From positions 124,001 through 188,000 of the forward strand of contig NZ_JAPWKB010000020.1 in NCBI RefSeq assembly GCF_028283785.1: a stretch of 64,000 nt of DNA. Direction: 5' to 3'. The notes beneath the pieces were generated by a model, which was given only the letters and a program-made list of their open reading frames with translations, did no database searches and was not told the DNA's origin. Position numbers and translations under genes: made by a program. This DNA comes from Paraburkholderia sp. (lineage in GTDB: Bacteria; Pseudomonadota; Gammaproteobacteria; Burkholderiales; Burkholderiaceae). This document shows positions 33,488-42,108 of this stretch, one piece after another (position 1 is the stretch's first letter; each line of letters begins with the position of its first letter).

Positions 33488-33943
33488 GTGAATACGAGTA
33501 GCCGGTTCGCCTTTGCGGTTCATGTGCTTGCGTTGCTGTCGTTGCAGCAGGGCGTGCCGCTGTCGTCGGACATCATCGCCGGGAGCGTCAACACGAACCC
33601 TGCGCTGATCCGCCGGCTGCTGACCATGCTCGCGCAAGCCGGACTCACCACGTCGCAACTGGGCGCGGGTGGCGGCGCGTTGCTGGCGCGGCCGCCGCAG
33701 GACATCTCGCTGCTCGACGTGTATCGCGCGGTGGACGAAGCACAGCTGTTCGCGATGCATCGCGAGGAGCCGAATCCGGCGTGCATGGTCGGACGTAATA
33801 TCCAGACGGTGTTGCGCGGCATCATCGACGAAGCGCAGCAGGCGATGGAAGCGTCGCTGGCCGGTCGTACGCTGGCCGACGCGACCGGCGATCTGGTCCG
33901 CGCCGAGCGCAAGTTGGAACGCAAACGCCGATCGACCGCGTAG
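33488..33943 (+). CDS. Rrf2-family transcriptional regulator (YwnA-like)
   Basis: The 151-residue protein has an N-terminal winged helix (SRFAFAVHVLALLSLQQG; SVNTNPALIRRLLTMLAQAGL) followed by GGGALLARPPQDISLLDVYRAV, the typical Rrf2 wing and dimerisation region. Its only cysteine (NPACMVG) cannot form the three-cysteine Fe-S site of IscR or NsrR, so it is of the cluster-free YwnA kind. The start is a GTG at 33488 after GAGGTGCGTTTGCA. It is followed 160 bp later by a NAD(P)-binding reductase, as with B. subtilis ywnA-ywnB. Both share an operator dyad, supporting auto-repression and control of the reductase. Confidence 0.88.
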   Translation: MNTSSRFAFAVHVLALLSLQQGVPLSSDIIAGSVNTNPALIRRLLTMLAQAGLTTSQLGAGGGALLARPPQDISLLDVYRAVDEAQLFAMHREEPNPACMVGRNIQTVLRGIIDEAQQAMEASLAGRTLADATGDLVRAERKLERKRRSTA

Positions 33944-34058
33944 GCGGGCTGCGATCCGAAACCGGCGTGCAGCGTACAAAGCGCTGCGCGCGACGGTGGT
34001 CAGATCGGCATCGAAATCAGGAACCGGGGGCGAATGCCCCTATTTTTTCCGCTTTATA

Positions 34059-34077
34059 TGTAATCGTCACGGTTACA
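34059..34077. promoter_or_regulatory. Probable Rrf2 operator upstream of the reductase
   Basis: TGTAAT-CGTCACG-GTTACA carries the same outer hexamers and spacing as the dyad at 33436, extended symmetrically by TA on each side. It lies 27 bp before the reductase start, a position suited to repression. Confidence 0.65.
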
Positions 34078-34104
34078 TAAACGTCTTTTTCGAGGAGCAT
34101 TACC

Positions 34105-34752
34105 ATGAGCAAGCAACTGAAGATCGCGCTGTTCGGCGCCACCGGCATGGTCGGTTCGCGGATCGCTGCGGAAGCCGCGCGTCGCGGGCATCAGGTGACG
34201 GCGCTGTCGCGCAATCCGTCGCGCGTGCCGGCCGACGTCGCCAATCTGAAGGCCGCGTCGGCGGATCTGCTCGACGCGTCGAGCGTTGCTGCATCGGTGC
34301 GCGGTCACGATGTCGTCGCGAGCGCGTACGCCCCGCCGATGAACGACCTCGCGACGCTGACGGTAGCGTCGAAGGCGCTGGTCGAAGGCGTGCGTGCGGC
34401 GGGCCTCAAGCGCGTCGTGGTGGTCGGCGGCGCGGGTTCGCTGGAAGTGGCGCCGGGCAAGCAACTGGTCGATGTCGACGGCTTTCCGGATGCCTACAAG
34501 GCCATCGCGCTCGCGCATCGCGACGTGCTCGCCTTTTATCAAACGGTGACGGATCTCGACTGGACCTTCTTCGCGCCGGCCGCGATGATCGCGCCGGGCG
34601 AGCGCACCGGCCAGTTCCGCACGGGCGCGAACACGTTGATCGCCGACAGCGAAGGCAACAGCCGCATCTCGGCGGAAGACTACGCGATCGCGTTTGTCGA
34701 TGAACTGGAGCAAGGCCGCTTCGTCCGTCAGATTGCAACGGTCGCTTACTAA
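34105..34752 (+). CDS. NAD(P)-binding reductase, YwnB-like atypical SDR
   Basis: The 215-residue protein starts with the Rossmann signature KIALFGATGMVGSRIAAEA and NADPH-type basic residues (SRNPSR). RVVVVGGAGSLEVAPG is the family's second glycine loop, and LDWTFFAPAAMIAPGERTG is typical of NAD(P)H-binding, NmrA-related proteins. It lacks the YxxxK pair of classical SDRs, so catalysis of the usual kind is uncertain. GAGGAG lies seven bases before the ATG. It is the likely target of the neighbouring Rrf2 regulator. Related pairs respond to electrophiles or quinones in other bacteria; that role is inferred here. Confidence 0.85.
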   Translation: MSKQLKIALFGATGMVGSRIAAEAARRGHQVTALSRNPSRVPADVANLKAASADLLDASSVAASVRGHDVVASAYAPPMNDLATLTVASKALVEGVRAAGLKRVVVVGGAGSLEVAPGKQLVDVDGFPDAYKAIALAHRDVLAFYQTVTDLDWTFFAPAAMIAPGERTGQFRTGANTLIADSEGNSRISAEDYAIAFVDELEQGRFVRQIATVAY

Positions 34753-35041
34753 TTACACGATTGACGGCGCCCGCGATGCGCTCCGGCGCAAACGCGCAAG
34801 CGTCCTAACATTCGGTTACGCACGCAAACCGCGCCGCTATCGCACTGCGGCTACACTGGCGTGTCCCGTTTTGTCACCAATCGCCATGAAGTCATGTCTG
34901 CGGCGGCGTGGAACCGGGGCCGCGCCGTCTACCGGCGGCCAACCGGCACGCCACGCCGCGTTTTCCCTCCTCGCCCGACTGTTTTTTCAGCCCGTTCTCG
35001 CGGGCTTTTCACGTTTCTCAAGGATTTCGACCGATTGTCCG
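34753..35041 (+). other. Gene-free stretch before the MscS channel
   Basis: About 290 bp without a credible gene. It contains a TACACT hexamer followed by GGCG at about 34853, a -10-like motif that recurs in this window at 52228 and 59615. A short hairpin lies at 34989. Confidence 0.35.
34989..35006 (+). terminator. Possible weak terminator
   Basis: AGCCCG-TTCTCG-CGGGCT is a 6-bp stem followed by TTTCACGTTT, and preceded by GTTTTTTC. It is 236 bp after the reductase stop and 36 bp before the channel start, so attenuation of the channel is also possible. Confidence 0.35.
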
Positions 35042-37672
35042 ATGCGGGTTTCGCGGCTGTCCGCGATTCAGGCTTGGACGGTTGCGTGCCTGTTCGCGCT
35101 CGGCGGGATGGGGTTGCTCGCGTCCGGACCTGCGCATGCGGCGGGTGCGACCGCGACGCCGGTGATTCCGGCGCTGCAAAGCCTGATCAATAGCGCGACG
35201 GTCGCGCCTGCGGCGGCATCCAGCGCGTCGGCGGCCGATGCCGCGTCCGCGCCGTCGCCGGCCAGCCAGGCCGAACTCGCGCAGTCGCTGAACAGCGTGA
35301 TCGCCACGCTCGACAGCGACCGCCAACGCACCGCGCTGGTCGCGCAACTGAAAAAGCTCCGCGACGTCACCAGTCACGTGGCGCCGCCCGCGCCGGTCCA
35401 GCCGAGCCCCGGCCTGCTTGGCGCGATCGCGTCGGGCATCGCAGCGTTCGAGGCCGATGTCGAGCAGGGCCGCACGCCCGTCCATTACTGGTCCGGCCGG
35501 ATGAATGCGGCGGGCAACGAGCTTTATACGATCGTTTCCAGCCAGGGGCATGAAAGCCTCGGCCGCATCCTGTTCGACATGTTCGCGATGCTGGCCGGGT
35601 GGGGCGCGTGCGTGTGGGTGCTGATCCATCTGCAATTGCGCGTCTACCGGCGCTTCGGCATCGTGATGCGGCTCGACCCGAATCCGACCACGCGCCAGTT
35701 GCTGGTCTACGCGTTGCGGCGCGTCGGTCCGTGGCTGCTCGCGTTTCTCGCCGCGTTGATGTTCGTGCGCGCGATGCCCGACGCGCTCGGCCGCACGCTC
35801 GGCATGGTGGTCGCTTATGCGATCGTCGCGGGTGCGGTGTTTTCGGCGATCTGCCTGATCATGTTCTCGCTGTTCGGCTCCGGACACCGGCGCACGGCGG
35901 TGCGGCTGCTGATCGAACAGGCGCGCAAGCTGCTGTTTATGATCGGCGTATTCGGTGCGCTCGGCGACGCGGCAGTCAATTACGACGTGTCCCATCAACT
36001 CGGCACCAATCTCGCCGGTCTGATCTCGACCATCTCGAACATGACGGCGGCGTCGCTGGCGCTTTATTTCGCGCTAGCGTTCCGTCGTCCGGTCGCGCAT
36101 CTGATCCGCAACCGGCCCTACGAGCAGCGTCACACCCACAAGGCCGCCACCGACGGCTTCGACGTGCTCGCGTCGCTGTGGCACGTGCCGGTGCTGGTGC
36201 TGTCCGGCATTTCGGTGATCGCGACACTCGGCGGTTCAGGGTCGTCGGAAAACGTGTTGCAGATCTCGGTGGTGACCGCGTTGCTGCTGGTGATCGCCTT
36301 TTTCCTGTCGGCCATCGTGTTGCGGGTCACGCGTCCGCACAACATGCGCAAGCGCGCGCGCCGTTCGCCGTATCTGATGCGGCTGCTGAAATTCGCGGGC
36401 ACCTTGCTGGTGCTGTTTATCTGGCTCGCGTTTCTCGAAATGGCGGCGCGTCTGTGGGACGTGTCGCTGGCCGCGATGATCGAGGAAAACGTCGCCGCGC
36501 GCGGCATCGCGCATTCGGTCGTCGCGATTCTGTCGACCGTGTTTATCGCGTGGCTGCTGTGGATTTTCGTCGACACGGCCATTCTCGAAGCGCTCACGCC
36601 CACCGGTCCGCGCAACAAGGCGCGCAATCCGAGCATGCGCGCGCGAACCATGTTGCCGCTGGTGCGCAACGCGCTGTTCGTGCTGATCGTGACGATCGCG
36701 GGCATCGTCACGGCCGCCAACCTCGGCATCAACGTGACGCCGCTGCTGGCGGGCGCGGGCGTGATCGGGCTGGCGATCGGGTTCGGCGCGCAATCGCTGG
36801 TGTCGGATCTGATTACAGGGCTGTTCATCATTATCGAAGACACGATTTCGGTCGGCGACTGGATCGATGTGGACGGCGGTCACGCGGGCACGGTCGAGCA
36901 TCTGTCGATTCGTACCGTGCGGCTGCGTGACGGGCAGGGCGCGATCCACGCCATTCCGTTCTCGCAGATCAAGATCGTGAAGAACCTGTCGCGCGATTTC
37001 GCGTATGCGGTGTTCGAAGTGAGGATGGATTTCTCGGCGGACGTCGACGAAGTCACGCAACTGATCCGCGATGTCGGTGCGGACCTGATGGCCGATTTCC
37101 GCTATCGACGCGAAATGCTGGGGCCGATCGAGGTGTGGGGACTGGACCGTTTCGATCCGAACTGGATGGTCGTCAAAGGTCAGATCAAGACGCGGCCATT
37201 GCAGCAATGGAGCGTCGCGCGGGCGTTCAATGCGCGGCTCAAGCGCAAGATGGACGAGGCCGGTATCCAGATTCCGGTGCCGCAGATGCGGCTGTATCAG
37301 TCGCCGAAAGACAGCGAAGGCCAGCCGCTGCGGGACGACGAAGCGCCCTCGACGGTGCTGACCGACGAAGCGGGCGAGCCGCTGGAAACGGTTGAATCGA
37401 TGGAGAAGGCGGAAGCCGAGGCGGCGTTGGCGGTGGCCGCCGCCGAGCGTGCCGCGAGCCTTCGACGCGAGCGGATGGCCGCAGGCAGGGCGGGGCTGGT
37501 GGATGTGGCCGAGGTGGCGGGTATGGCGGGTGTATCGGGCGTAGCGGGTGTAGCCGGTGTCGGAGCGGCGCGGGATGTGTCGCACGAGCCGCGGCCCGCT
37601 CCGCCGCCGACAGGTCAGACCGCGCCGATTCCACCGCAAATTCCCACAGCCGGCGACGTGGGAAAAACCTAG
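35042..37672 (+). CDS. Large MscS-family mechanosensitive channel (YbiO-like)
   Basis: The 876-residue protein starts with a signal peptide (MRVSRLSAIQAW, cleavage near AHA|AG), followed by a periplasmic helical region and about ten membrane helices. The MscS pore and beta domain lies at about 540-760 (LLAGAGVIGLAIGFGAQSLV; GLFIIIEDTISVGDWIDVDG; IPFSQIKIVKNLSRDFAY). Family members release solutes on hypo-osmotic shock. The size and signal peptide resemble E. coli YbiO. The frame is open upstream to 34694 inside the reductase, but 35042 fits the signal peptide. The C-terminal 120 residues are low-complexity, including repeated VAGV units coded at about 37500-37560. Confidence 0.88.
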   Translation: MRVSRLSAIQAWTVACLFALGGMGLLASGPAHAAGATATPVIPALQSLINSATVAPAAASSASAADAASAPSPASQAELAQSLNSVIATLDSDRQRTALVAQLKKLRDVTSHVAPPAPVQPSPGLLGAIASGIAAFEADVEQGRTPVHYWSGRMNAAGNELYTIVSSQGHESLGRILFDMFAMLAGWGACVWVLIHLQLRVYRRFGIVMRLDPNPTTRQLLVYALRRVGPWLLAFLAALMFVRAMPDALGRTLGMVVAYAIVAGAVFSAICLIMFSLFGSGHRRTAVRLLIEQARKLLFMIGVFGALGDAAVNYDVSHQLGTNLAGLISTISNMTAASLALYFALAFRRPVAHLIRNRPYEQRHTHKAATDGFDVLASLWHVPVLVLSGISVIATLGGSGSSENVLQISVVTALLLVIAFFLSAIVLRVTRPHNMRKRARRSPYLMRLLKFAGTLLVLFIWLAFLEMAARLWDVSLAAMIEENVAARGIAHSVVAILSTVFIAWLLWIFVDTAILEALTPTGPRNKARNPSMRARTMLPLVRNALFVLIVTIAGIVTAANLGINVTPLLAGAGVIGLAIGFGAQSLVSDLITGLFIIIEDTISVGDWIDVDGGHAGTVEHLSIRTVRLRDGQGAIHAIPFSQIKIVKNLSRDFAYAVFEVRMDFSADVDEVTQLIRDVGADLMADFRYRREMLGPIEVWGLDRFDPNWMVVKGQIKTRPLQQWSVARAFNARLKRKMDEAGIQIPVPQMRLYQSPKDSEGQPLRDDEAPSTVLTDEAGEPLETVESMEKAEAEAALAVAAAERAASLRRERMAAGRAGLVDVAEVAGMAGVSGVAGVAGVGAARDVSHEPRPAPPPTGQTAPIPPQIPTAGDVGKT

Positions 37673-37715
37673 CGCGCTTTTTTCGCTCGCACCGCTCGCG
37701 ACGTCGGCGCGTCTT

Positions 37716-38375
37716 TCAAGCCGCCATCGTTTCGCGCGGCGCGACCGCGACGACATCGTTCACGTGCGTGGCGATCTGTTCGCCGGAAACACCGTAGATA
37801 TGCAGCGATACCGCCGCTGCGCCGGTGTCGGCATCGGCGACGTTCATCAGCCGGTGCACGCCGTCGCGTCCACCCGGCGCGAACGAGACCGCGCCGGTCG
37901 TGCGCGGGTGCGAGCGGATCTCGTCGGCGCATTGCCGCGCGTCGTCCCAGCGATACACCGATTCCGTCAACGTGCCGTCGATCACCGCGTAGCCGCACCA
38001 CGTGTGATGCGCGTGCACCGGACTCGCCTGACCGGGCATCCACACCAGCGACGCAATCGCATACCGGCCGCGCGGATCGGCGGCGAGCAGATGACGACGG
38101 TAGGTGGCGGCCGCGCCTTCACGCTGCGCGGACGTCAGCAGCGCAGGATCGGCCACGGCTTGCGCGAGCGCCGCACGCACGGCCGCACCGAACGCCGGAT
38201 CGTCGAAAGCGCTATCGGAAGCCGCGTCGAAAGCGGCATCGAGCGCGGCGCACAGGCGCATCAACGGCGCATCGTTCGATGCGGACGGCGTAACGTCGCC
38301 GCCGATCTCGTGAATGGCCGCGCCATGAACGGCGCGCTCGGCGAGGATGGCGTGCGGACGGATTGCAGGGTTCAT
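37716..38375 (-). CDS. Cysteine dioxygenase-family enzyme
   Basis: This cupin thiol dioxygenase is 219 residues long. The iron ligands are recognisable as His121 and His123 in SPVHAHHTWCGYAVIDG and His174 in DGVHRLMN, the three-His facial triad of cysteine dioxygenases. Family members oxidise cysteine or 3-mercaptopropionate to the sulfinate. The residues that discriminate these substrates cannot be judged without alignment, so both remain possible. It is divergent from an Lrp-type regulator 160 bp away, which may control it in response to an amino acid. It converges with the MscS gene, with a 43-bp gap. Confidence 0.85.
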   Translation of the reverse strand: MNPAIRPHAILAERAVHGAAIHEIGGDVTPSASNDAPLMRLCAALDAAFDAASDSAFDDPAFGAAVRAALAQAVADPALLTSAQREGAAATYRRHLLAADPRGRYAIASLVWMPGQASPVHAHHTWCGYAVIDGTLTESVYRWDDARQCADEIRSHPRTTGAVSFAPGGRDGVHRLMNVADADTGAAAVSLHIYGVSGEQIATHVNDVVAVAPRETMAA

Positions 38376-38452
38376 GATCGGTTGTGCCGCGCGACGGCGG
38401 CGAGGTGGCTGATGCGGTTGAGCGGAACGTCGTATCCCTTATTTATACCCAT

Positions 38453-38480
38453 TTGTCCGGAGAAAAAGTTTTCATATAAT
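38453..38480 (+). promoter_or_regulatory. Sigma-70 promoter of the Lrp-type gene
   Basis: TTGTCC, 16 bp, TATAAT: a perfect -10 and a 4/6 -35, within an AT-rich tract. It would give a leader of about 50 nt to the ATG at 38536 and is placed so that Lrp sites could also affect the divergent dioxygenase gene. Confidence 0.6.
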
Positions 38481-38535
38481 TGCTGTGATTGGCACAGGAA
38501 GTAGAAAAAAATTCTATAAATGGGCGGGCGTGGGA

Positions 38536-39012
38536 ATGGACATGATCGATCAGAAGCTGCTGGCGTTGCTTCAGCAGGACGCAACCATGCCGGTGGCGGA
38601 ACTGGCGCAGCAGGTCAACCTGTCGCAGACGCCGTGCTGGAAGCGGCTTCAGCGTCTGAAGGAAACCGGCGTGATCCGCGCGCAGGTTGCGCTGTGCGAT
38701 GCGCGCAAACTCGGGGTGGGCACGACGGTGTTCGTCGCGATCCGCACCAACCAGCACACCGAGGCGTGGGCGAAGGCGTTCACGCTCGCGGTTCGTGATA
38801 TTCCGGAAGTCGTCGAGGTGTACCGGATGAGCGGCGAGACCGATTACCTGATGCGCGTGGTGGTGTCGGGCATCGACGATTACGACCGCGTGTACAAGCA
38901 ACTGATCGCGTCGGTGCCGCTGTCGGACGTGAGTTCGAGCTTTGCGATGGAACAGCTGAAATATTCGACCGCGTTGCCGGTGCGTCCGGAAGCGGTTGCG
39001 CATCCACGCTGA
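38536..39012 (+). CDS. Lrp/AsnC-family transcriptional regulator
   Basis: The 158-residue protein has an N-terminal HTH (IDQKLLALLQQDATMPVAELAQQVNLSQTPCWKRLQRLKETGVI) and the RAM ligand domain (VGTTVFVAIRTNQH; VVEVYRMSGETDYLMRVVV). The ATG at 38536 is chosen; 38542 is equally plausible because GTGGGA is six bases before it. A GTG at 38485 is in frame but falls at the transcription start. The SQTPCWKRL recognition helix is shared with the proteobacterial subgroup that activates amino-acid catabolic genes. Its likely target is the divergent thiol dioxygenase; the effector is unknown. Confidence 0.9.
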   Translation: MDMIDQKLLALLQQDATMPVAELAQQVNLSQTPCWKRLQRLKETGVIRAQVALCDARKLGVGTTVFVAIRTNQHTEAWAKAFTLAVRDIPEVVEVYRMSGETDYLMRVVVSGIDDYDRVYKQLIASVPLSDVSSSFAMEQLKYSTALPVRPEAVAHPR

Positions 39013-39146
39013 CGCGTGCGCAATCGGGCATCACGCCCGGTGGTTTGCGCTGCGTCGCCGGACGTGCCGTTTATGCAAGGCTTTCGCAAGGCGGCACGGC
39101 GTAGAATTCCTGCTGTCCCCGATATCGTCGTTCAACGAGCCTGCCC

Positions 39147-39404
39147 ATGAATCGACCGCAAAAGAAGAACCCGACCGTTGGTGTGGCCATATTTATCGTG
39201 GTCGTGGTGTTGCTGGTGATTGCGACGGTGGCCTATAACGCCATCACCGAGAAGCACGAGTTCGACGCGCAGAACGCGAGCGCCACGTCACCGGCTTCGG
39301 CGGCGGCTGCACTGGCGGTCGGCAGCAGCGGCACGTCCGCCAACGCCGGCGGCACCGGCGTCAACTCGACTGGCGCGGCTGCCGCGACGGGCGCTTCGCA
39401 GTAA
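39147..39404 (+). CDS. Small single-pass membrane protein, Ala/Ser/Gly-rich
   Basis: The 85-residue product has a basic N-terminus (MNRPQKKNPTVG), one strong membrane helix at about 11-29 and a low-complexity Ala/Ser/Thr/Gly tail presumably in the periplasm. No motif is recognised. It lies 134 bp after the Lrp-type gene and converges with the FUSC gene. Confidence 0.6.
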   Translation: MNRPQKKNPTVGVAIFIVVVVLLVIATVAYNAITEKHEFDAQNASATSPASAAAALAVGSSGTSANAGGTGVNSTGAAAATGASQ

Positions 39405-39468
39405 TCGCGTCGCGCGGCACGTCAGCGGTGCGCGCGGCCACAGACAGCCGTCACGTAGCCCACGTCTC

Positions 39469-41880
39469 TCACTGATCCGGCAGTCGGATCACGCTCGCCG
39501 CCTTGCGAATCAGCGTCGACGCGGCCAGCATCTGCTTGCACTGATGCGCGAGCAGCTTCAGTTCGTGCACGGCGTCCGCGCCGTAGTCTTCCGACTTCTC
39601 CGCTTCGATCACCATCGTGTCCAGTTCGCGGGACAACTGCTTGTTGACATCGGCCTGATCCGCGGGCGGCGCTTCGCCGTTTTCCGCTTGCGTGAGGTTG
39701 TCGCGAATCGCGCTGAGCGCGCGTTGCAGCGGCTGTTGCGACACGCTGTCCGCCTGTTGCGCGGACGTGCGCAGCAACGGCGCGGCAGCCGTGATCTGCG
39801 ATGCCAGCACGTGACTGCGCACCAGCAGATCGTTCAGTTCCGGGACGAACTTCTGCGCGTTCTTCGGCTCCAGCATCATCCGTTGAAACGCCTGGCCGAG
39901 ATTGGCGAACGCAACGTGGACGTTCTTGCGAGCCAGCCGGTAACGGTAGTCGCGTTCGAGCGCAGTCGCGGCGGCCGATGCCGCCGGGCTAGCCGCCGCC
40001 GGTTTTGCGGTCGCGCTGGTCACGGTCGTATTGCCGCCCGCTGCGCCGCTTGCCACGCCACTCAACTCCAGCGTCCCCGCGCCTCCGGACAAGGCCGCGG
40101 CGGGTGCGAACGCGCCGCCTTCGGTGACGACCGCCGCGGCGACCGTCGCCGCACCGGCCAACGGCTTGCCGCTCCACCACCAGCTCGCTTCTAGATATTG
40201 CCGCGTCGCCGCGATCATCGTGTTGACCAGCTTGCCCATCAAGCGGTATTCCCAATACGGGAACAGATGGCTCGCGGCAATGGCGATCGCGCAACCCACG
40301 ACGGTGTCGATCGCACGTTCGCCGATGATGTGCATGCTGCCCGGCGCGAGCAGATGAAACATCAGCAACACGTAGGACGACGTGAACACCACGCTCGCCG
40401 CGTAATTGAACAGCAGCAGGCTGTAGCTCATCACCATCGAGCCGAACATCACCACCAGCAGGATGTGCGGTTCCTTGACGAATACGATCAGCGCGATGCT
40501 CGCGGTACAGCCGATCAGCGTACCGACGATCCGCTGGCCGTTGCGTTGTTTGGTCAGCGAATAGCCGGGCTTCAGGATGATGACGGTGGTCATCACGATC
40601 CAGTACGCGTTGGTCAGCGGCAGCAGGCGTCCCAGCCAGAATCCGACCGCGACGGCGATCGTCACGCGCAACGCATGCCGGAAACTCGGCGAGGCCATCG
40701 TCAGGTTCGAGAAGATCTGCCGGAACGGCACGCGCCGGCTGGACACGAAACGCGTCAACGCCTGATCGAGCCGCAATTCGGTTTCTGACGAGCCGGTTTC
40801 GCTCGACAGGTTGCGGCGCATCTTGTCGATCAGACGCGTGGCGCTCCACAGCCGACGGAACGTGGCCGAGATCGCCGAATACGCTTCGGGATTTTTCGTC
40901 GGCAGTTCCTGCTTGCGCATCAGTTCGATTTCGAACTCGATCGCGCGCAATTCCGCCTTCACGTTGACGCGCGCACGCGGCGGATGATTCTGCAACACGG
41001 AAAGACCGATATCTTCGAGATCGGCCGCGGCCTTGCGGATCAGATCGCGATAGAACGTCAGCAGGTCGGAGCCGCCGAACGTATTGCGCACCAGCGGGTA
41101 ATCCGTGTGCGTGCCGACGAACAGTTCATGCAGATCGACGGTATCGATAAACAGGTTGAACAGCATTGCCCGGCGCGGATCGAGCTTGCCGCTCTTGAGC
41201 TTCGGCAGGTTGCGCAACACGATGTCGCGCGCGGCGTCCTGACGTTCGACGGCCGCGATCTGCATCGCGACGAGATTGCGGTAACACTCGTCGAGGTCGT
41301 TATCCAGATCGTAAAACTGCGCGCGCGCCAGCAGATAGTCGGCGCACGCGAACACACTTTCGGCCAGCGCCTGTTGTTCGATCCGGTGCATCTGCCAGCG
41401 GCTGACGAAGGTGGACCAGTACGTGTACCAGAGCCCGCCCGCGAGAATCCACGACGCGTTGATCAGCGCCTGCATCGGCGTGAAATGCTCCTCCAGCGTC
41501 ATGATCATCATGAACAGCGTGGCGAAGCTGATTTGCGGCCAGCGGTTGCCGTACACGACGATCAACGACAGCACGAAGGTCAGCGGCACGACGGTGCACC
41601 ACAGCGCGACCGAATTGACGGTGGCCAGACCCGTGGCCAGCGCCGACAGAAAACCGATCACCGAGCACGCGAGCATCTCGTTGTGCTTGTACTTCAGCGG
41701 CCCCGGCATATCCACGACGCATGCGCCGAGCGCGCCGGTGGCAATCGTGAAACCGAGTTCGCGATTGTGAAACACGATCAGGCACAGAACAGCCGGTAAC
41801 GATACGCCGACCGCGATACGCAGACCGCCATAAAAATACTGGCTGTAGAGAAACTTTTTTATCTCGACCGAATAGCGCAT
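39469..41880 (-). CDS. FUSC/YccS-family inner-membrane protein
   Basis: The 803-residue protein has two blocks of about five to six membrane helices (about 15-165 and 415-545) separated by a large cytoplasmic part. This is the layout of YccS/YhfK and the aromatic-acid exporter AaeB group. Characteristic stretches are GFTIATGALGACVVDMPGP and, in the second block, NAYWIVMTTVIILKPGYSLT followed by RIVGTLIGC. AGGTAG precedes the ATG at 41880. A Gly/Ala/Thr-rich stretch at about 580-660 interrupts the C-terminal soluble domain. No membrane-fusion protein gene is adjacent, so an AaeAB-like exporter role is less likely. Function is unknown. Confidence 0.82.
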   Translation of the reverse strand: MRYSVEIKKFLYSQYFYGGLRIAVGVSLPAVLCLIVFHNRELGFTIATGALGACVVDMPGPLKYKHNEMLACSVIGFLSALATGLATVNSVALWCTVVPLTFVLSLIVVYGNRWPQISFATLFMMIMTLEEHFTPMQALINASWILAGGLWYTYWSTFVSRWQMHRIEQQALAESVFACADYLLARAQFYDLDNDLDECYRNLVAMQIAAVERQDAARDIVLRNLPKLKSGKLDPRRAMLFNLFIDTVDLHELFVGTHTDYPLVRNTFGGSDLLTFYRDLIRKAAADLEDIGLSVLQNHPPRARVNVKAELRAIEFEIELMRKQELPTKNPEAYSAISATFRRLWSATRLIDKMRRNLSSETGSSETELRLDQALTRFVSSRRVPFRQIFSNLTMASPSFRHALRVTIAVAVGFWLGRLLPLTNAYWIVMTTVIILKPGYSLTKQRNGQRIVGTLIGCTASIALIVFVKEPHILLVVMFGSMVMSYSLLLFNYAASVVFTSSYVLLMFHLLAPGSMHIIGERAIDTVVGCAIAIAASHLFPYWEYRLMGKLVNTMIAATRQYLEASWWWSGKPLAGAATVAAAVVTEGGAFAPAAALSGGAGTLELSGVASGAAGGNTTVTSATAKPAAASPAASAAATALERDYRYRLARKNVHVAFANLGQAFQRMMLEPKNAQKFVPELNDLLVRSHVLASQITAAAPLLRTSAQQADSVSQQPLQRALSAIRDNLTQAENGEAPPADQADVNKQLSRELDTMVIEAEKSEDYGADAVHELKLLAHQCKQMLAASTLIRKAASVIRLPDQ

Positions 41881-42108
41881 CGACTACCTGGGTTTTCACT
41901 CAGATGAAAAAAACGACGAAAGAAGACCGGCCGGCGACCGGCGCAGGTCCGATAAAAACTGCCGTCGAGTCTAACTGATTTCGCGTCGTTCCTGACCTCG
42001 GCCATTCGGCCAGGTTATGTTGAAAGTGTCGCTTTGTTATGCTGTCGCTTCATGTCTTTCGCGGCTGCCCGTCATGTGACGGCGCGCCCGCCTGCTTCCA
42101 TAGGTTCC

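Noticed and set aside
34694..35041. N-terminal extension of the MscS channel frame into the reductase gene
   Set aside because: The stretch overlaps a real gene in another frame, whereas a signal peptide begins neatly at 35042.
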